DNA of 64,000 nucleotides, from positions 248,001 through 312,000 of the forward strand of contig NZ_JNXC01000008.1 of NCBI RefSeq assembly GCF_000716595.1, read 5' to 3'. This document shows, piece by piece, positions 33,159 through 41,445 of this stretch. The notes under the pieces are model-generated. The model was not told the origin of the DNA. It did not search any database and saw nothing but the letters and a program-made list of their open reading frames with translations. Within the stretch, counting starts at the first letter, position 1. Every line of letters starts with the position of its first letter. The position numbers were made by a program, and so were the translations under genes. Origin of the DNA: Saccharothrix sp. NRRL B-16314. Lineage in GTDB: Bacteria; Actinomycetota; Actinomycetes; Mycobacteriales; Pseudonocardiaceae.

Positions 33159-33959
33159 ATGGTGGACCTCGCGGTCCTGGCCAGCCAGGACGTCGACATG
33201 GCGGCGCTGCTCACGAATCCGACCGAGATCCTGATCGACACCGCGGGCGGCCCGGTGCCCGCCACGGTCGGCACGCTGCACGGAAGCGAACTGATCATCC
33301 TGCACCGCAACGCCACCGGTCGACCCGTGGCACCGCACGCGCTCGATTACCGCGCCAACATCGAAGCCCTCGTGCGGGCAGGCGTGCACCGGGTGGTGAC
33401 CACCGCCATGGTCGGCAGCTTGCGCCCGTCCCTCCCCGTCGGGACAGGGGTGGTGCTCGACCAGTTCATCGACTTCACCCGCGACCGCCGGTCGACCTAC
33501 TTCACCGGCCACGATTTCGGCCACGCCGACATGGCCGAGCCGTACTGTCCGGAACTGCGCAAGAGCTTGCTCCAGTCCGCCCAGCACCTCGACGTCGCGG
33601 TGAGCCCGCACGGTTGCTACGTCTGCACGGCGGGACCGCGCTTCGAAACACGCGCCGAGGTGCGGATGTTCGCCCGACTCGGCGGCGACGTGGTCGGCTT
33701 CACCAACGTCACCGAATGCGTGATGGCACGCGAGGCCGGGCTGTGCTTCGCCACCTACGCCGGGGTCGTCAACCTGGGCGCCGGGCTGTCCGACCAGTCG
33801 CTGCGTACCGAGTGGTGGCACGATGCCCGCGAAGCCCACGCCACGCGCTTCGGCGCGATCATCGCGGAACTGGCCAAGGTACTCGCACGAACGCCCCCCG
33901 ACACCCCCAAAGCCTGCCGATGCGCCACGTCCACCCCGATCGAGCGGCCGGCCGGGTAG
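33159..33959 (+). CDS. MTAP/PNP-family nucleoside phosphorylase-like protein with altered phosphate loop
   Basis: A 266-residue protein aligned along its length with 5'-methylthioadenosine phosphorylases. ALDYRANIEALVRAGVHRV and VGSLRPSLPVGTGVVLDQFI match the core, followed by EPYCPELRK, AGPRFETRAEVRMFARLGGD and GFTNVTECVMAREAGLCFA. The N-terminal phosphate loop, normally IGGSG or IGGTG, reads LASQDVD instead. In the substrate loop Asn-Val-Thr-Glu-Cys replaces the usual Met-Thr/Pro-Glu arrangement. Activity may therefore differ from phosphorolysis. The ATG at 33159 lies six bases after GGAGG. An XRE regulator gene follows about 100 bases downstream. Confidence 0.8.
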   Translation: MVDLAVLASQDVDMAALLTNPTEILIDTAGGPVPATVGTLHGSELIILHRNATGRPVAPHALDYRANIEALVRAGVHRVVTTAMVGSLRPSLPVGTGVVLDQFIDFTRDRRSTYFTGHDFGHADMAEPYCPELRKSLLQSAQHLDVAVSPHGCYVCTAGPRFETRAEVRMFARLGGDVVGFTNVTECVMAREAGLCFATYAGVVNLGAGLSDQSLRTEWWHDAREAHATRFGAIIAELAKVLARTPPDTPKACRCATSTPIERPAG

Positions 33960-34063
33960 CCGACGGCGCACTCTCCAGACGCCTCCGGACCGGCATTCTC
34001 GAGCTCGATCGACACTCGAACGGACGCGTTGTGGAGTTCGGTGCCATGCCGAAAGTTGAAGGC

Positions 34064-35275
34064 ATGACGTCGGCCCGGCACACCGCTCTCGAGCTCGGTG
34101 AACGGATCGAGCTGCGGCGTCGGCAACGGGGCATGTCCCGCCGGGTGCTCGCCGGCCTGGTGGGACGCAGCGAGGAGTGGCTGCGGCAAGTGGAGCGCGG
34201 GCACCGACGGCTCGACAGCATCGAGATGCTCGCCCGCCTCGCCGAGATCCTCCAGTTCGACAACCCCGAGAACCTGATCGGCCGCCCCGCGCCCACCACT
34301 CGATCAGCCGGCCGGCCCACCGACCTGTCACTCGCACCGCTGCGCCACGCGATCACGGAGCACCCCGTTCCGCCGTGGCCCGCGACATCGGACATCGACA
34401 CCCACCACCAGATCCGCACCGACCTGGATGACTTGTGGCGAGCGTGGTCCGACGCGCCCGACCGCTACACCAGCACCACCCGCCGCCTGCCCGCCGTGAT
34501 CCGCAGTGCACGGCGGGCGGCCCTTCCGCCCGGTGACGACGCCGAAGGGACCCTCCTTGTCGAGGCCTACCACCTGGCGCGCCACCTGTGCACCAGCGTC
34601 GACGACCCACCACTCGCCTGGCTCGTCGCCGACCGTGCCACCACCATCGCGATCGCCTCACACGACCCGCTGCTTATGGCCACCTGCGCCTGGCACACAG
34701 GCTCGGCACTGCTGCGCATCGGCTACTTCGCCGAGTGCCGGGACCATTGCATCGCCTTCGCCGAGCGCCTGGCAGCCCTCACCACCCCCACGGCGCTCAC
34801 CCTGTGGGGAGCCCTGCACCTAGTGGCTGCCGAAGCCGCAGCCGCCACCCACGACATCGCGAGGAGTGACGAGCTGACGGCCATCGCCGCCGAGGCCGCG
34901 ACCGCCCTCGTGACGGATCGGCAGCACGGCCACATCTGGTTCGGCCCGACCGGACTCGCCACCGCCGGAATCCACACGGCCCTCCGCCTGGGCAGGCTCG
35001 ACGAAGCCGCCCGACTCGCCAAGAACACCGACCTACCGGACACCTACCCCGCGAACCTCCGCGCCCGCCACTACCTGACCGCCGCCGACGCGCTGGCCAA
35101 GCGCGGCAACGACGCGGACGCCGTATTCGCCCTGATCAAAGCCGAACACGCCTGCCCCGAAGACATCCGCTACGACCCCACGGCCCACCACACCGTCCAC
35201 CACCTCATCCGCCGCAGCAACCGCCTCATCCGCACAGATCTCGACCGCCTCGCGGCACTCGCCGGCCTCACCTGA
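34064..35275 (+). CDS. XRE-family regulator with TPR-like C-terminal region
   Basis: A 403-residue cytoplasmic regulator. A lambda-repressor-like helix-turn-helix lies at about residues 8-60: LGERIELRRRQRGMSRRVLA then LVGRSEEWLRQVERGHRR. A linker leads to about 280 residues of Ala-rich helical repeats (for example DPLLMATCAWHTGSALLRIG), similar to the TPR parts of actinomycete signalling regulators. I use the ATG at 34064 with GAAGG just upstream; an ATG at 34046 is also possible. Such regulators often control a neighbouring metabolic gene, here the MTAP-like gene on the same strand. Confidence 0.82.
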   Translation: MTSARHTALELGERIELRRRQRGMSRRVLAGLVGRSEEWLRQVERGHRRLDSIEMLARLAEILQFDNPENLIGRPAPTTRSAGRPTDLSLAPLRHAITEHPVPPWPATSDIDTHHQIRTDLDDLWRAWSDAPDRYTSTTRRLPAVIRSARRAALPPGDDAEGTLLVEAYHLARHLCTSVDDPPLAWLVADRATTIAIASHDPLLMATCAWHTGSALLRIGYFAECRDHCIAFAERLAALTTPTALTLWGALHLVAAEAAAATHDIARSDELTAIAAEAATALVTDRQHGHIWFGPTGLATAGIHTALRLGRLDEAARLAKNTDLPDTYPANLRARHYLTAADALAKRGNDADAVFALIKAEHACPEDIRYDPTAHHTVHHLIRRSNRLIRTDLDRLAALAGLT

Positions 35276-35490
35276 ACACCTCGTGCCACACAGAACATCG
35301 CCGGCAGAGCAGGGTCACTCACCGTTTCGTCAGTACTGCCGCTCAGCGAGGCGACGAAGATCGCCGAACCGCTCGTGCTGCGGTGTGAGAACCCGGTACT
35401 TTCTCGGCGACCAACGGCTCCGACCGCAGGCGTTGCCGCTGGTCGATTGGCCCACGGCGAGCAGCTCACGTCCAATGACAATGCTGGGGT

Positions 35491-36066
35491 TCAGGACAGG
35501 AACATCTCGGACAGCCGGGGCAGGTGCTCGCGGAACGCGTCGTCGTCGGACGAGTCCCAACTCGGTCCCACCGGTTGATCCGGCCGCGTCACGGCCGCGA
35601 GTGCCTTGTCGACCGCCTCGTGGAACGAGTCCGTCTCGCCGCACACGCGTCGGTATGCCTCTTCGACGCACGTGCCGATCGTCTGGTAGCCGAGCCAGCC
35701 GTCACCTTCCTCACCGGCCATCGCACGGACCACGGGCACGTCGGCGAGCGTGTCGGGGTCCCCTACCGCGCGGGTGAACACGTCCCGGCCTTGGAGGATG
35801 AGTCCGTCGCGGAAGTCCATGAACCCGTCGTCACCGCAGCCGCCCTCGATCAGGTAAGCCGCGTGCCACAACGGGTGCCGGTACGCCGAGTCCGTGACCT
35901 GGACGAAGGTGATCTCCCAGTCGACGATGTCGTCAGGGCCGAGCTTCGCGAGCTCGTCGGTCAGCGCGCCGGGCAGCGGATCGTCCGCGTGGTTGCGATC
36001 TCCCGCGCGGTCACCTACCGCGATGCGGGCTCGTTCGACCACGGCCCACCAGTCGTCGATCTTCAC
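35491..36066 (-). CDS. DUF4240-domain protein
   Basis: A 191-residue soluble protein. It has the DUF4240 pattern: MKIDDWWAVVERARIAVGD at the start, DDIVDWEITF near 45, and the family core LWHAAYLIEGGCGDDGFMDF at about 66-85, then GLILQGRDVFTRAVGDPD. Function is unknown; the domain is common in actinobacteria and is often found near toxin-like or immunity genes. The start is the GTG at 36066. A TACGAT hexamer ends six bases before it and no ribosome binding site is present, so the message is probably leaderless. Confidence 0.82.
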   Translation of the reverse strand: MKIDDWWAVVERARIAVGDRAGDRNHADDPLPGALTDELAKLGPDDIVDWEITFVQVTDSAYRHPLWHAAYLIEGGCGDDGFMDFRDGLILQGRDVFTRAVGDPDTLADVPVVRAMAGEEGDGWLGYQTIGTCVEEAYRRVCGETDSFHEAVDKALAAVTRPDQPVGPSWDSSDDDAFREHLPRLSEMFLS

Positions 36067-36345
36067 CCGCGCATCGTATGGCGCAGGTCGAGTGCGCCGC
36101 GACCACACGGCACGACGAACAGCTGCGCCGATGGAGCGGAACGGCTGGCCCGCCTGACTTCCACTTTCTCCGGATCGGCGCCTCGTTCGACCCCGCGCTG
36201 GACGAGGTCGACTTCGCAGCACGCGCATCCCCAGCACATGTCCGCGGCCGGGTGCTCGTCCGGGATCGGCACCGGCTCGATGCCGGCGGCGTGGCTGGGC
36301 CATCCCGGCACGCGATGCCGGCGGGACGTCGGCGATGCTGTGGGC

Positions 36346-37185
36346 GTGGAGTACGTGTCCAGAGTGCCGCGACCGCCGCTGGACGGGCTGATGGACGACC
36401 TCTACTACCTGGACGGTGCACCGCCGTACGCCCGGCTGACACTCCCGCCGATGCCGGCGGCGTTGCTCATCGTCAACCTCGGCGCCCCGTTCCGCATCCG
36501 CGCCGGCACCGACATCGAGACGGCCGAGTACGCCGACGGCTGCGTGGTCACCACGCCCACCCGCGCGTTGGAGTTCGGCTACCCACCCCGGACCCGGTCC
36601 GTCGGTGTCCACTTCAAGCCGTGGGGGCTGGCGCCGTTCCTGCCGATGCCCGCCGCCGAGCTGTGCGACCGCCCGGTGACGGTGGAGCAGGTTTGGGGCC
36701 GGCCCGCCGTTGCCGAGCTGCGAGACCGGCTGGCCACGGCGGACGGACCGCACGAAATGCTGACCCTGCTCGAAGAGGAGTTGACGCGACGGCTGTGCGA
36801 GACCGCCGGTCTGGAGCTGGTCCGCCACACGGGCAGCGTCATCGCGGCGACCAGCGGGGCGGTCGCGATCGGCGGCCTGAGCGCGGCAGCCGGTGTCAGC
36901 AGCACCCATCTGGCACAGCGGTTCAAGAAGCTCATCGGGGTCACACCGAAGCGTCTGGCCCGCACCTACCGCTTCGCCACCACCGTGCTCTCCATCAACC
37001 CCGCCGAACCGATCGACTGGGGCGGCCTCGCCGGAGCCGCAGGCTACTTCGACCAAGCCCACTTCGGCCACGAATTCCGGGCGTTCACCGGCCTCACACC
37101 GACCCGGTACATCGAAATCCGGCGCCGGTTCCTGCGCGAACACCCCGGCCACACACTGGACGGCTGGCCGCTGCCGACCGATTGA
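36346..37185 (+). CDS. AraC-family transcriptional regulator
   Basis: A 279-residue regulator. Residues 1-130 form a beta-rich N-terminal sensor of the type found before AraC domains in actinobacteria (PPMPAALLIVNLGAPFRI near 30-47, VGVHFKPWG near 86). The C-terminal AraC domain has two helix-turn-helices: GGLSAAAGVSSTHLAQRFKK and then LAGAAGYFDQAHFGHEFRAF with LTPTRY. The start is placed at GTG 36346 where family-like sequence begins; no clear ribosome binding site is seen. It is immediately upstream of the RibD/DHFR-like gene, its likely target. Confidence 0.83.
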   Translation: MEYVSRVPRPPLDGLMDDLYYLDGAPPYARLTLPPMPAALLIVNLGAPFRIRAGTDIETAEYADGCVVTTPTRALEFGYPPRTRSVGVHFKPWGLAPFLPMPAAELCDRPVTVEQVWGRPAVAELRDRLATADGPHEMLTLLEEELTRRLCETAGLELVRHTGSVIAATSGAVAIGGLSAAAGVSSTHLAQRFKKLIGVTPKRLARTYRFATTVLSINPAEPIDWGGLAGAAGYFDQAHFGHEFRAFTGLTPTRYIEIRRRFLREHPGHTLDGWPLPTD

Positions 37186-37220
37186 TTTCCTACAAGCGCG
37201 CCAGCTCACGAGACGCTAAT

Positions 37221-37235
37221 TTTGGGGCCCCCAAA
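37221..37235. promoter_or_regulatory. Perfect 15-bp palindrome before the DHFR-like gene
   Basis: TTTGGGG (37221-37227), a central C, and CCCCAAA (37229-37235) form a perfect palindrome that ends six bases before the GGAG of the next gene. It is likely an operator or an RNA hairpin near the ribosome binding site. Confidence 0.5.
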
Positions 37236-37249
37236 GCAGAGGAGCGCCA

Positions 37250-37831
37250 GTGGGCAAGGTTGTCATGTACAGCTCGGTGTCGGTGGACGGCTTCGTCGCG
37301 GACGAGGACGACCAGCCCGGACCACTGTTCGACTGGTTGATCAGCGGTGACGTCCCGTTGGACGAGAGCGGCGAGCTGAAGGTGTCGCAGGCGTCCTACG
37401 ACTACACCCGGCCGTACTGGGACCAGGTCGGGGTGACAATCGTCGGCCGCCACGTCTTCGACTTGACGGACGGCTGGGACGGGAAGCCTCCCGGCGGGAT
37501 CGACCACGTGGTCGTCGTGACCCACCGGGACAGGCCCGAGGGCTGGCACCCCGAGGCGCCGTTCCACTTCGTCGACGGCGTCGAGGCAGCCGTGGCCAAG
37601 GCGCAGGAGCTCGCGGGTGACCGCATCGTCGAGGTCGCCGCCGGCGACGTCGGTGGCCAGGTGCTTGCCGCAGGCCTGATCGACGAGGTGCGCATGGACG
37701 TCGTACCCGTCGTGTTCGGGTCCGGCAAGCGCTACTTCGGATCGGTTTACGCGCAACACCTGTTGGAGGATCCCGACGTGGTGATTCGGGCCAATCGGGT
37801 TCTTCACCTGCGCTATCAGGTACGCCGTTGA
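37250..37831 (+). CDS. RibD C-terminal / dihydrofolate reductase-like protein
   Basis: A 193-residue protein of the DHFR-like RibD_C family. Features are VVMYSSVSVDGFVADEDDQPG at the N terminus (reported here only as its class-defining SVDGF core), VTIVGRHVFDLTDGW near 62-76, AAGDVGGQVLAAGLIDEVR near 126-144 and the strand VVPVVFGSGKRYFG. Family members are NADPH-dependent reductases of mostly unknown substrate. The GTG at 37250 follows AGAGGAG by five bases. A 15-bp palindrome lies just upstream and an AraC regulator gene precedes it. Confidence 0.85.
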   Translation: MGKVVMYSSVSVDGFVADEDDQPGPLFDWLISGDVPLDESGELKVSQASYDYTRPYWDQVGVTIVGRHVFDLTDGWDGKPPGGIDHVVVVTHRDRPEGWHPEAPFHFVDGVEAAVAKAQELAGDRIVEVAAGDVGGQVLAAGLIDEVRMDVVPVVFGSGKRYFGSVYAQHLLEDPDVVIRANRVLHLRYQVRR

Positions 37832-37875
37832 CCGATCCTCCAAGACAGTCCGATGTGGTCAAGTCGGCGATCCCG

Positions 37876-37896
37876 GCGTCCGCGACCACCGGACGC
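37876..37896. terminator. Hairpin between convergent genes
   Basis: GCGTCCG (37876-37882) and CGGACGC (37890-37896) pair perfectly around a 7-base loop in the 149-base gap between convergent genes. No T-tract. Confidence 0.4.
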
Positions 37897-37980
37897 GGAC
37901 CTGCTCGTCCCTACCTGCGTGTGGCCAACGCGTTCGCACTACTACACATGCGACCCACGAGCGACCGGGACAACACCGGG

Positions 37981-38289
37981 TCACGCCTGGTCGTGCCGCT
38001 CCAGCAGTGCCCGCAGCACCGCCATCTCCGCGGCAAGCGCCTCGCGGCCCGCGGCGGTGATGCTCACCCACGTCTTCGGGCGTTTCCCGTAGTAGCCCTT
38101 CTCGACCGCCAGCAGACCGGCCTCTTCGAGCACGGTGACGTGCCGGGACAGGGTGCCCGCGGCGAGGCCCAGAAGGGACTTGAGGTAGCCGAACTCCGCC
38201 CTTTTGACCTCGGCCGCGATCGTCAGGACGCCCAGCCGGTGCCGCTGGTGGACAGCATCGTCCAGGCCCGACGTGGGGTGCTCGGTCAT
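37981..38289 (-). CDS. Winged-helix transcriptional regulator (ArsR/MarR-like)
   Basis: A 102-residue regulator of the short winged-helix group often listed as transcriptional regulator, HTH_34. VHQRHRLGVLTIAAEVKRAE opens the domain at about 13-32. The recognition helix is LLGLAAGTLSRHVTVLEEAG at about 39-58, and the wing is VEKGYYGKRPKTWVSITAAG. No ligand domain is present. The ATG at 38289 overlaps the stop of the membrane protein gene (ATGA), so both come from one message under the 25-bp palindrome at 39152-39176. Confidence 0.85.
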   Translation of the reverse strand: MTEHPTSGLDDAVHQRHRLGVLTIAAEVKRAEFGYLKSLLGLAAGTLSRHVTVLEEAGLLAVEKGYYGKRPKTWVSITAAGREALAAEMAVLRALLERHDQA

Positions 38290-39122
38290 GCCGGGATCTT
38301 GCCCTGCACCCGACGGGCGACGAGCCCGCCGACCCCGCCGAGCACGAGGATCAGCGACGACGACAGCAGATCACCGAGGTCGATCAGCGCCGCCGGCCAC
38401 AGGGCCGCACCGTAGACCCACGTCGACCACCCGTTCACGAACAGCGCCCAGACGGCGAACAGCACGGCGAACGACGTGCACAGCGCACTGCGCTCCACCC
38501 ACGCCAATCCGAGCACGCCCACCGCCACCACCAGCAGCGACCCGAACGGGAAGACCATCACCAGGTGGGCGACCAGGACCAGCGACAGGATCACGACCGC
38601 GGTCCGGAGCTTCCGCTTCGCGAGCAACGTCACCACCACGACCCCGACCACCAGGACCGCCAGCGCGACCGGCCAACCCAACGTGGTGAAGACCAGCCGG
38701 GTGACCAACGGCACGCCCAACAGCGGAAAGGCCAGCACCAACAGGGTCACCTGGACGTAGAGCCGCGTCGAGGTCTCCACCCCGACCTTCCTCGCCCGCC
38801 ACCGGTACCACCACACCGTCGCCAGGAACCCGACCGTCAGCGCGGCCATCCAGTAGAGGTCCTTCCACAGGGACGGGTGGTCGCCGAGACCGGACGTCCT
38901 CGTCGCCTGCCCCGTCGGGTGCAACCAGTGCCACACCGACGGCAGCTCGTTCGCCGACCACGAACAGCCCAACTCGCACCGCGCAGGCAGGTACAACGGG
39001 ATCGCCGCCGCGACGATCACCCCGAACAGCAGGAACGGGAACCAGTAACCGTGCCGGTCACGACGGGCGCGCCGCCGTAACGCCGACAGCTCGTCGAGCA
39101 GATCCCTCGGATCAGTCGCCAC
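38286..39122 (-). CDS. Polytopic membrane protein co-transcribed with a winged-helix regulator
   Basis: A 278-residue membrane protein with about seven hydrophobic segments. It opens with a short basic cytoplasmic part (LSALRRRARRDRHGYW). A loop after the first segment carries two Cys (PARCELGCSW). Strongly hydrophobic helices follow in the second half (VALAVLVVGVVVVTLLA and LVVAVGVLGLAWVE). I do not recognise a transport or enzyme motif. The start is the GTG at 39122, ahead of which lie GGGGG and then the palindrome 39152-39176. Pairs of this regulator type with a membrane protein are common in actinobacteria, and the membrane protein may sense or buffer the signal. Confidence 0.78.
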   Translation of the reverse strand: MATDPRDLLDELSALRRRARRDRHGYWFPFLLFGVIVAAAIPLYLPARCELGCSWSANELPSVWHWLHPTGQATRTSGLGDHPSLWKDLYWMAALTVGFLATVWWYRWRARKVGVETSTRLYVQVTLLVLAFPLLGVPLVTRLVFTTLGWPVALAVLVVGVVVVTLLAKRKLRTAVVILSLVLVAHLVMVFPFGSLLVVAVGVLGLAWVERSALCTSFAVLFAVWALFVNGWSTWVYGAALWPAALIDLGDLLSSSLILVLGGVGGLVARRVQGKIPA

Positions 39123-39151
39123 TGCACAACCCCCAACTCGTCGCTGATTCA

Positions 39152-39176
39152 ATCAGGTTTGCACTGCAAACCTGAT
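39152..39176. promoter_or_regulatory. Perfect 25-bp palindromic operator
   Basis: ATCAGGTTTGCA (39152-39163), a central C, and TGCAAACCTGAT (39165-39176) are exact inverted copies. A TTGACA -35-like box (39179-39184, minus strand) adjoins it, and the membrane protein/regulator operon begins 30 bases downstream. It is almost certainly the binding site for the dimeric winged-helix regulator of that operon. Confidence 0.75.
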
Positions 39177-39229
39177 GCTGTCAACCACGCCTAGCACGGA
39201 GGTCGCGCACGTGAGCCCTGCCCGACTCG

Positions 39230-39410
39230 TGATGCCACCCGACGCCCTGCCCTTCGGGGCTGTTCACGGCGCGCTGCCGTTGCCAGCCGGGTTCTCCGCC
39301 TGCTGGACACCCAGAGCGCTTGGGACGGGAATCCCGCCTACATCGGTGGGCTCGTCCTGGCCGCCACCGCGCAGACGCCGGCAGGTCCGATGGTCGAGGT
39401 ACGGCCGTAG
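39230..39410 (+). pseudogene. Unidentified 3' gene fragment
   Basis: One plus-strand frame ending with TAG at 39408-39410 has strongly coding-like codons and reads VLRLLDTQSAWDGNPAYIGG then LVLAATAQTPAGPMVEVRP. No start codon with a ribosome binding site is found before it. It looks like the surviving 3' end of a gene I cannot name. Confidence 0.35.
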
Positions 39411-39503
39411 AACGCAAACCGCGCCCTGACCTCCGCAGCAGGTGCGTGCCGGGATTGACCCGCAGACGCTGTAAGCGTGATCCTCGACCTGCCGTTCCGG
39501 AGG

Positions 39504-39615
39504 TCAGCCGAGGTCGATGTCACTGCACAGGAAGTGCTTCTGTCCATGTGCGACGCCTTCCAGATCGCGACGAGGACGTGCCGTCCGGTGTAGCCGGAGG
39601 TGGGCGCGCTGGTTG
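39504..39615 (-). pseudogene. Remnant of an AA10 lytic polysaccharide monooxygenase
   Basis: On the minus strand one frame reads SGYTGRHVLVAIWKASHMD. The next frame, joined by a one-base shift, reads QKHFLCSDIDLG followed by a stop. Together these match the C-terminal end of chitin-binding-type AA10 LPMOs (GRHV, then W-ASH-D, then CSDV/I). Nothing upstream restores the copper-binding N-terminal His. It is a decayed C-terminal fragment. The rest of 39411-39817 contains only the leader of the EF-hand operon. Confidence 0.6.
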
Positions 39616-39817
39616 ACAACCGAATGGGCGATGACAGCCGCGCTCGGACAATTCCAGGTGACGGCTCGTAATTCACACTTTCCAGTGAACACGCGAATCG
39701 TTCGACCGGTCAGGTGCAGCCTCCGACATCATGGAACACCGTCACCGGGCACGGCCACAGGACGACGGCGCGATTCCATCCGATGTCCGGTCATCACTTT
39801 CGACGGGAGAAGGAAAC

Positions 39818-40354
39818 ATGGAGCACCCCCAGGCAGCGCTGAGTCGGGTCGACCTCATCTTCACGTTGTTCGACGCCAACGGCTCCGGTGAGATCGAGGC
39901 GCACGACTTCGAGGTCATGGCCCGCCGGGTGGTCGAGGCCGCGCCGCAGTCCGACGCGGCGGCGAAGGCGGCGATGACCGCGGCGTTCCACCGCTACTGG
40001 AAGACCCTCGCCGAGCACCTGGACGACGACCGCAACGGCCGTGTCGACCGGGAGGAGTACGAGGACAGCGTGTTGTCACCCGAACGGTTCGAATCCACGA
40101 TCGACGAGTTCGCGCGGTCGCTGGCCCGGTTGGGTGACCCGGACGGTGACGGCCTGATCGAGCGGCAGGTGTTCACCGCGCTGATGACCGCCATCGGGTT
40201 CGAACAGCAGAACATCGACGCGCTCTTCGCCGCCCTGGAGCCCGACCGGGACGACCGGATCTCCGTGTCGAACTGGGTGATCAGCATCAAAGACTTCTAC
40301 CAACCGGACGCGGCGGGCATCCCGGGCGACCGCCTGGTGCCGAGCGCCGGATGA
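39818..40354 (+). CDS. EF-hand calcium-binding protein, calerythrin-like
   Basis: A 178-residue cytoplasmic protein with four EF-hands. Loop 1 spans residues 19-30 (DANGSGEIEAHD) and loop 2 residues 69-80 (DDDRNGRVDREE). Loop 3 begins at 107 (DPDGDGLIERQV, Glu at position 12 lost). Loop 4, at 141-152, is degenerate (EPDRDDRISVSN). This matches calerythrin and sarcoplasmic-type calcium-binding proteins of actinomycetes. The ATG at 39818 has GGGAGAAGGA upstream. Its stop overlaps the next gene by ATGA, so it leads a four-gene operon. It may bring calcium sensing or buffering to the enzymes encoded after it. Confidence 0.88.
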   Translation: MEHPQAALSRVDLIFTLFDANGSGEIEAHDFEVMARRVVEAAPQSDAAAKAAMTAAFHRYWKTLAEHLDDDRNGRVDREEYEDSVLSPERFESTIDEFARSLARLGDPDGDGLIERQVFTALMTAIGFEQQNIDALFAALEPDRDDRISVSNWVISIKDFYQPDAAGIPGDRLVPSAG

Positions 40355-41445
40355 CGGTGGAAGTCGGGCTCGCCGTAGGACGGGGCACCGGCCCCGAGTT
40401 GGCAGCCGTCTTCGAACGAGTGGTGGACCGACTCGGGCATCTGCACGGCGTCGCGCCGGCCATCACCCGCTCACCCCGCGTCTACCACTCCTACTTCTCG
40501 CTGCGCGCCGAAGCCGACGGGATCGGGGACATGCGCCGGCTGACCGAGGACGACGCGGGGCACTACGAGCGGTTCTGCCGGACGCTTGCCCGGCGCGGCG
40601 CCGCCGCGGTGTTCCGCACGGCCGTCAACGCGCAGTCGCTGTACCTGGTCAGGCAGCGGTTGCGGGCGGTGAAGGTCGACGTCATCTCGGCACCCGGGTC
40701 GTCGCCCGACGCGGCGTTGCTGCTGGTCCGGGACGAAGCCCAGGGCTTCTACACCGGGGAGAACCGGCACACGCCGGGTGTGCTCACCCGCACGATGCAG
40801 TTCAGCCGGGAGGTCACCGACGACGTCATCGCCCACGCCCTGACACGAGCGCGGCAGCAGTGGCCGGACGGCGGCGCCGACCGGATCGTCATGGCCTACA
40901 AGCACCACCTGCTCGACGGCGCGTTCGACGACTGGGTGCACGCCGCGGCCGAACGCCACCGGGTGCGGATCGAGCTGAGCCAACCCGACACCGTGAACAG
41001 GAACCTGATCCAGCACGGGTTACCCGGGCGGACCGTCGTCGTGGCCGGCAACGAGTGGGGCGACATCATGCACGTCGTCCTGCTGGACCGCTACGGCGCG
41101 GACAAGCAGGAGAACCGCTGCACCGAGAACGCCTACCTGCACCCCGACCTGGCTGGGCTGGTGGAGTACCAGACCGTGCACGGCTCCGCCGACGACTTGG
41201 CCGGTCGCGACACCGTCAACCCGGTGGCCACCGTGCGGGCCGCGGCGGCCGTCGTCGAACGGCACTGCGACGGCGCGGGCGCGATCGAGTCGACGGAACG
41301 AGCACTCGCCGCCGTGACCGCCCGCGGCGTGCTCACCCCCGACCTCGGCGGTCGGCACTCGACCACGGCCGTGGTCGACGCGCTGTTCGCCGAACTGCCC
41401 CACCGCCGCATCGGGCGGTCGGCGAGGCTGGAGGCAGGTTCGTGA
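40351..41445 (+). CDS. Isocitrate/isopropylmalate dehydrogenase family protein (divergent)
   Basis: A 364-residue protein with the beta-decarboxylating dehydrogenase fold. Conserved blocks are recognisable: VRDEAQGFYTGENR near 130, MAYKHHLLDG with the catalytic-type Lys near 190, GNEWGDIMHVV near 233, and QTVHGSADDLAGRDTVNPVA near 273-292, which forms the NAD-binding loop. The usual substrate Arg triad region and the VDN segment are altered (DTVNRNLI), so the substrate is probably not isocitrate or 3-isopropylmalate. It overlaps both neighbours (ATGA before, GTGA after). No other leucine or TCA gene is near, which suggests a specialised oxidation. Confidence 0.8.
   Translation: MTVEVGLAVGRGTGPELAAVFERVVDRLGHLHGVAPAITRSPRVYHSYFSLRAEADGIGDMRRLTEDDAGHYERFCRTLARRGAAAVFRTAVNAQSLYLVRQRLRAVKVDVISAPGSSPDAALLLVRDEAQGFYTGENRHTPGVLTRTMQFSREVTDDVIAHALTRARQQWPDGGADRIVMAYKHHLLDGAFDDWVHAAAERHRVRIELSQPDTVNRNLIQHGLPGRTVVVAGNEWGDIMHVVLLDRYGADKQENRCTENAYLHPDLAGLVEYQTVHGSADDLAGRDTVNPVATVRAAAAVVERHCDGAGAIESTERALAAVTARGVLTPDLGGRHSTTAVVDALFAELPHRRIGRSARLEAGS

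Noticed and set aside
36067..37209. Upstream extension of the DUF4240 frame to 572 codons
   Set aside because: Only the last 191 codons match the family; the rest is antisense to the AraC gene.
40088..40100. GGTTCGAATCC resembling a tRNA T-loop
   Set aside because: It lies within the EF-hand coding sequence and no acceptor or anticodon stem surrounds it.
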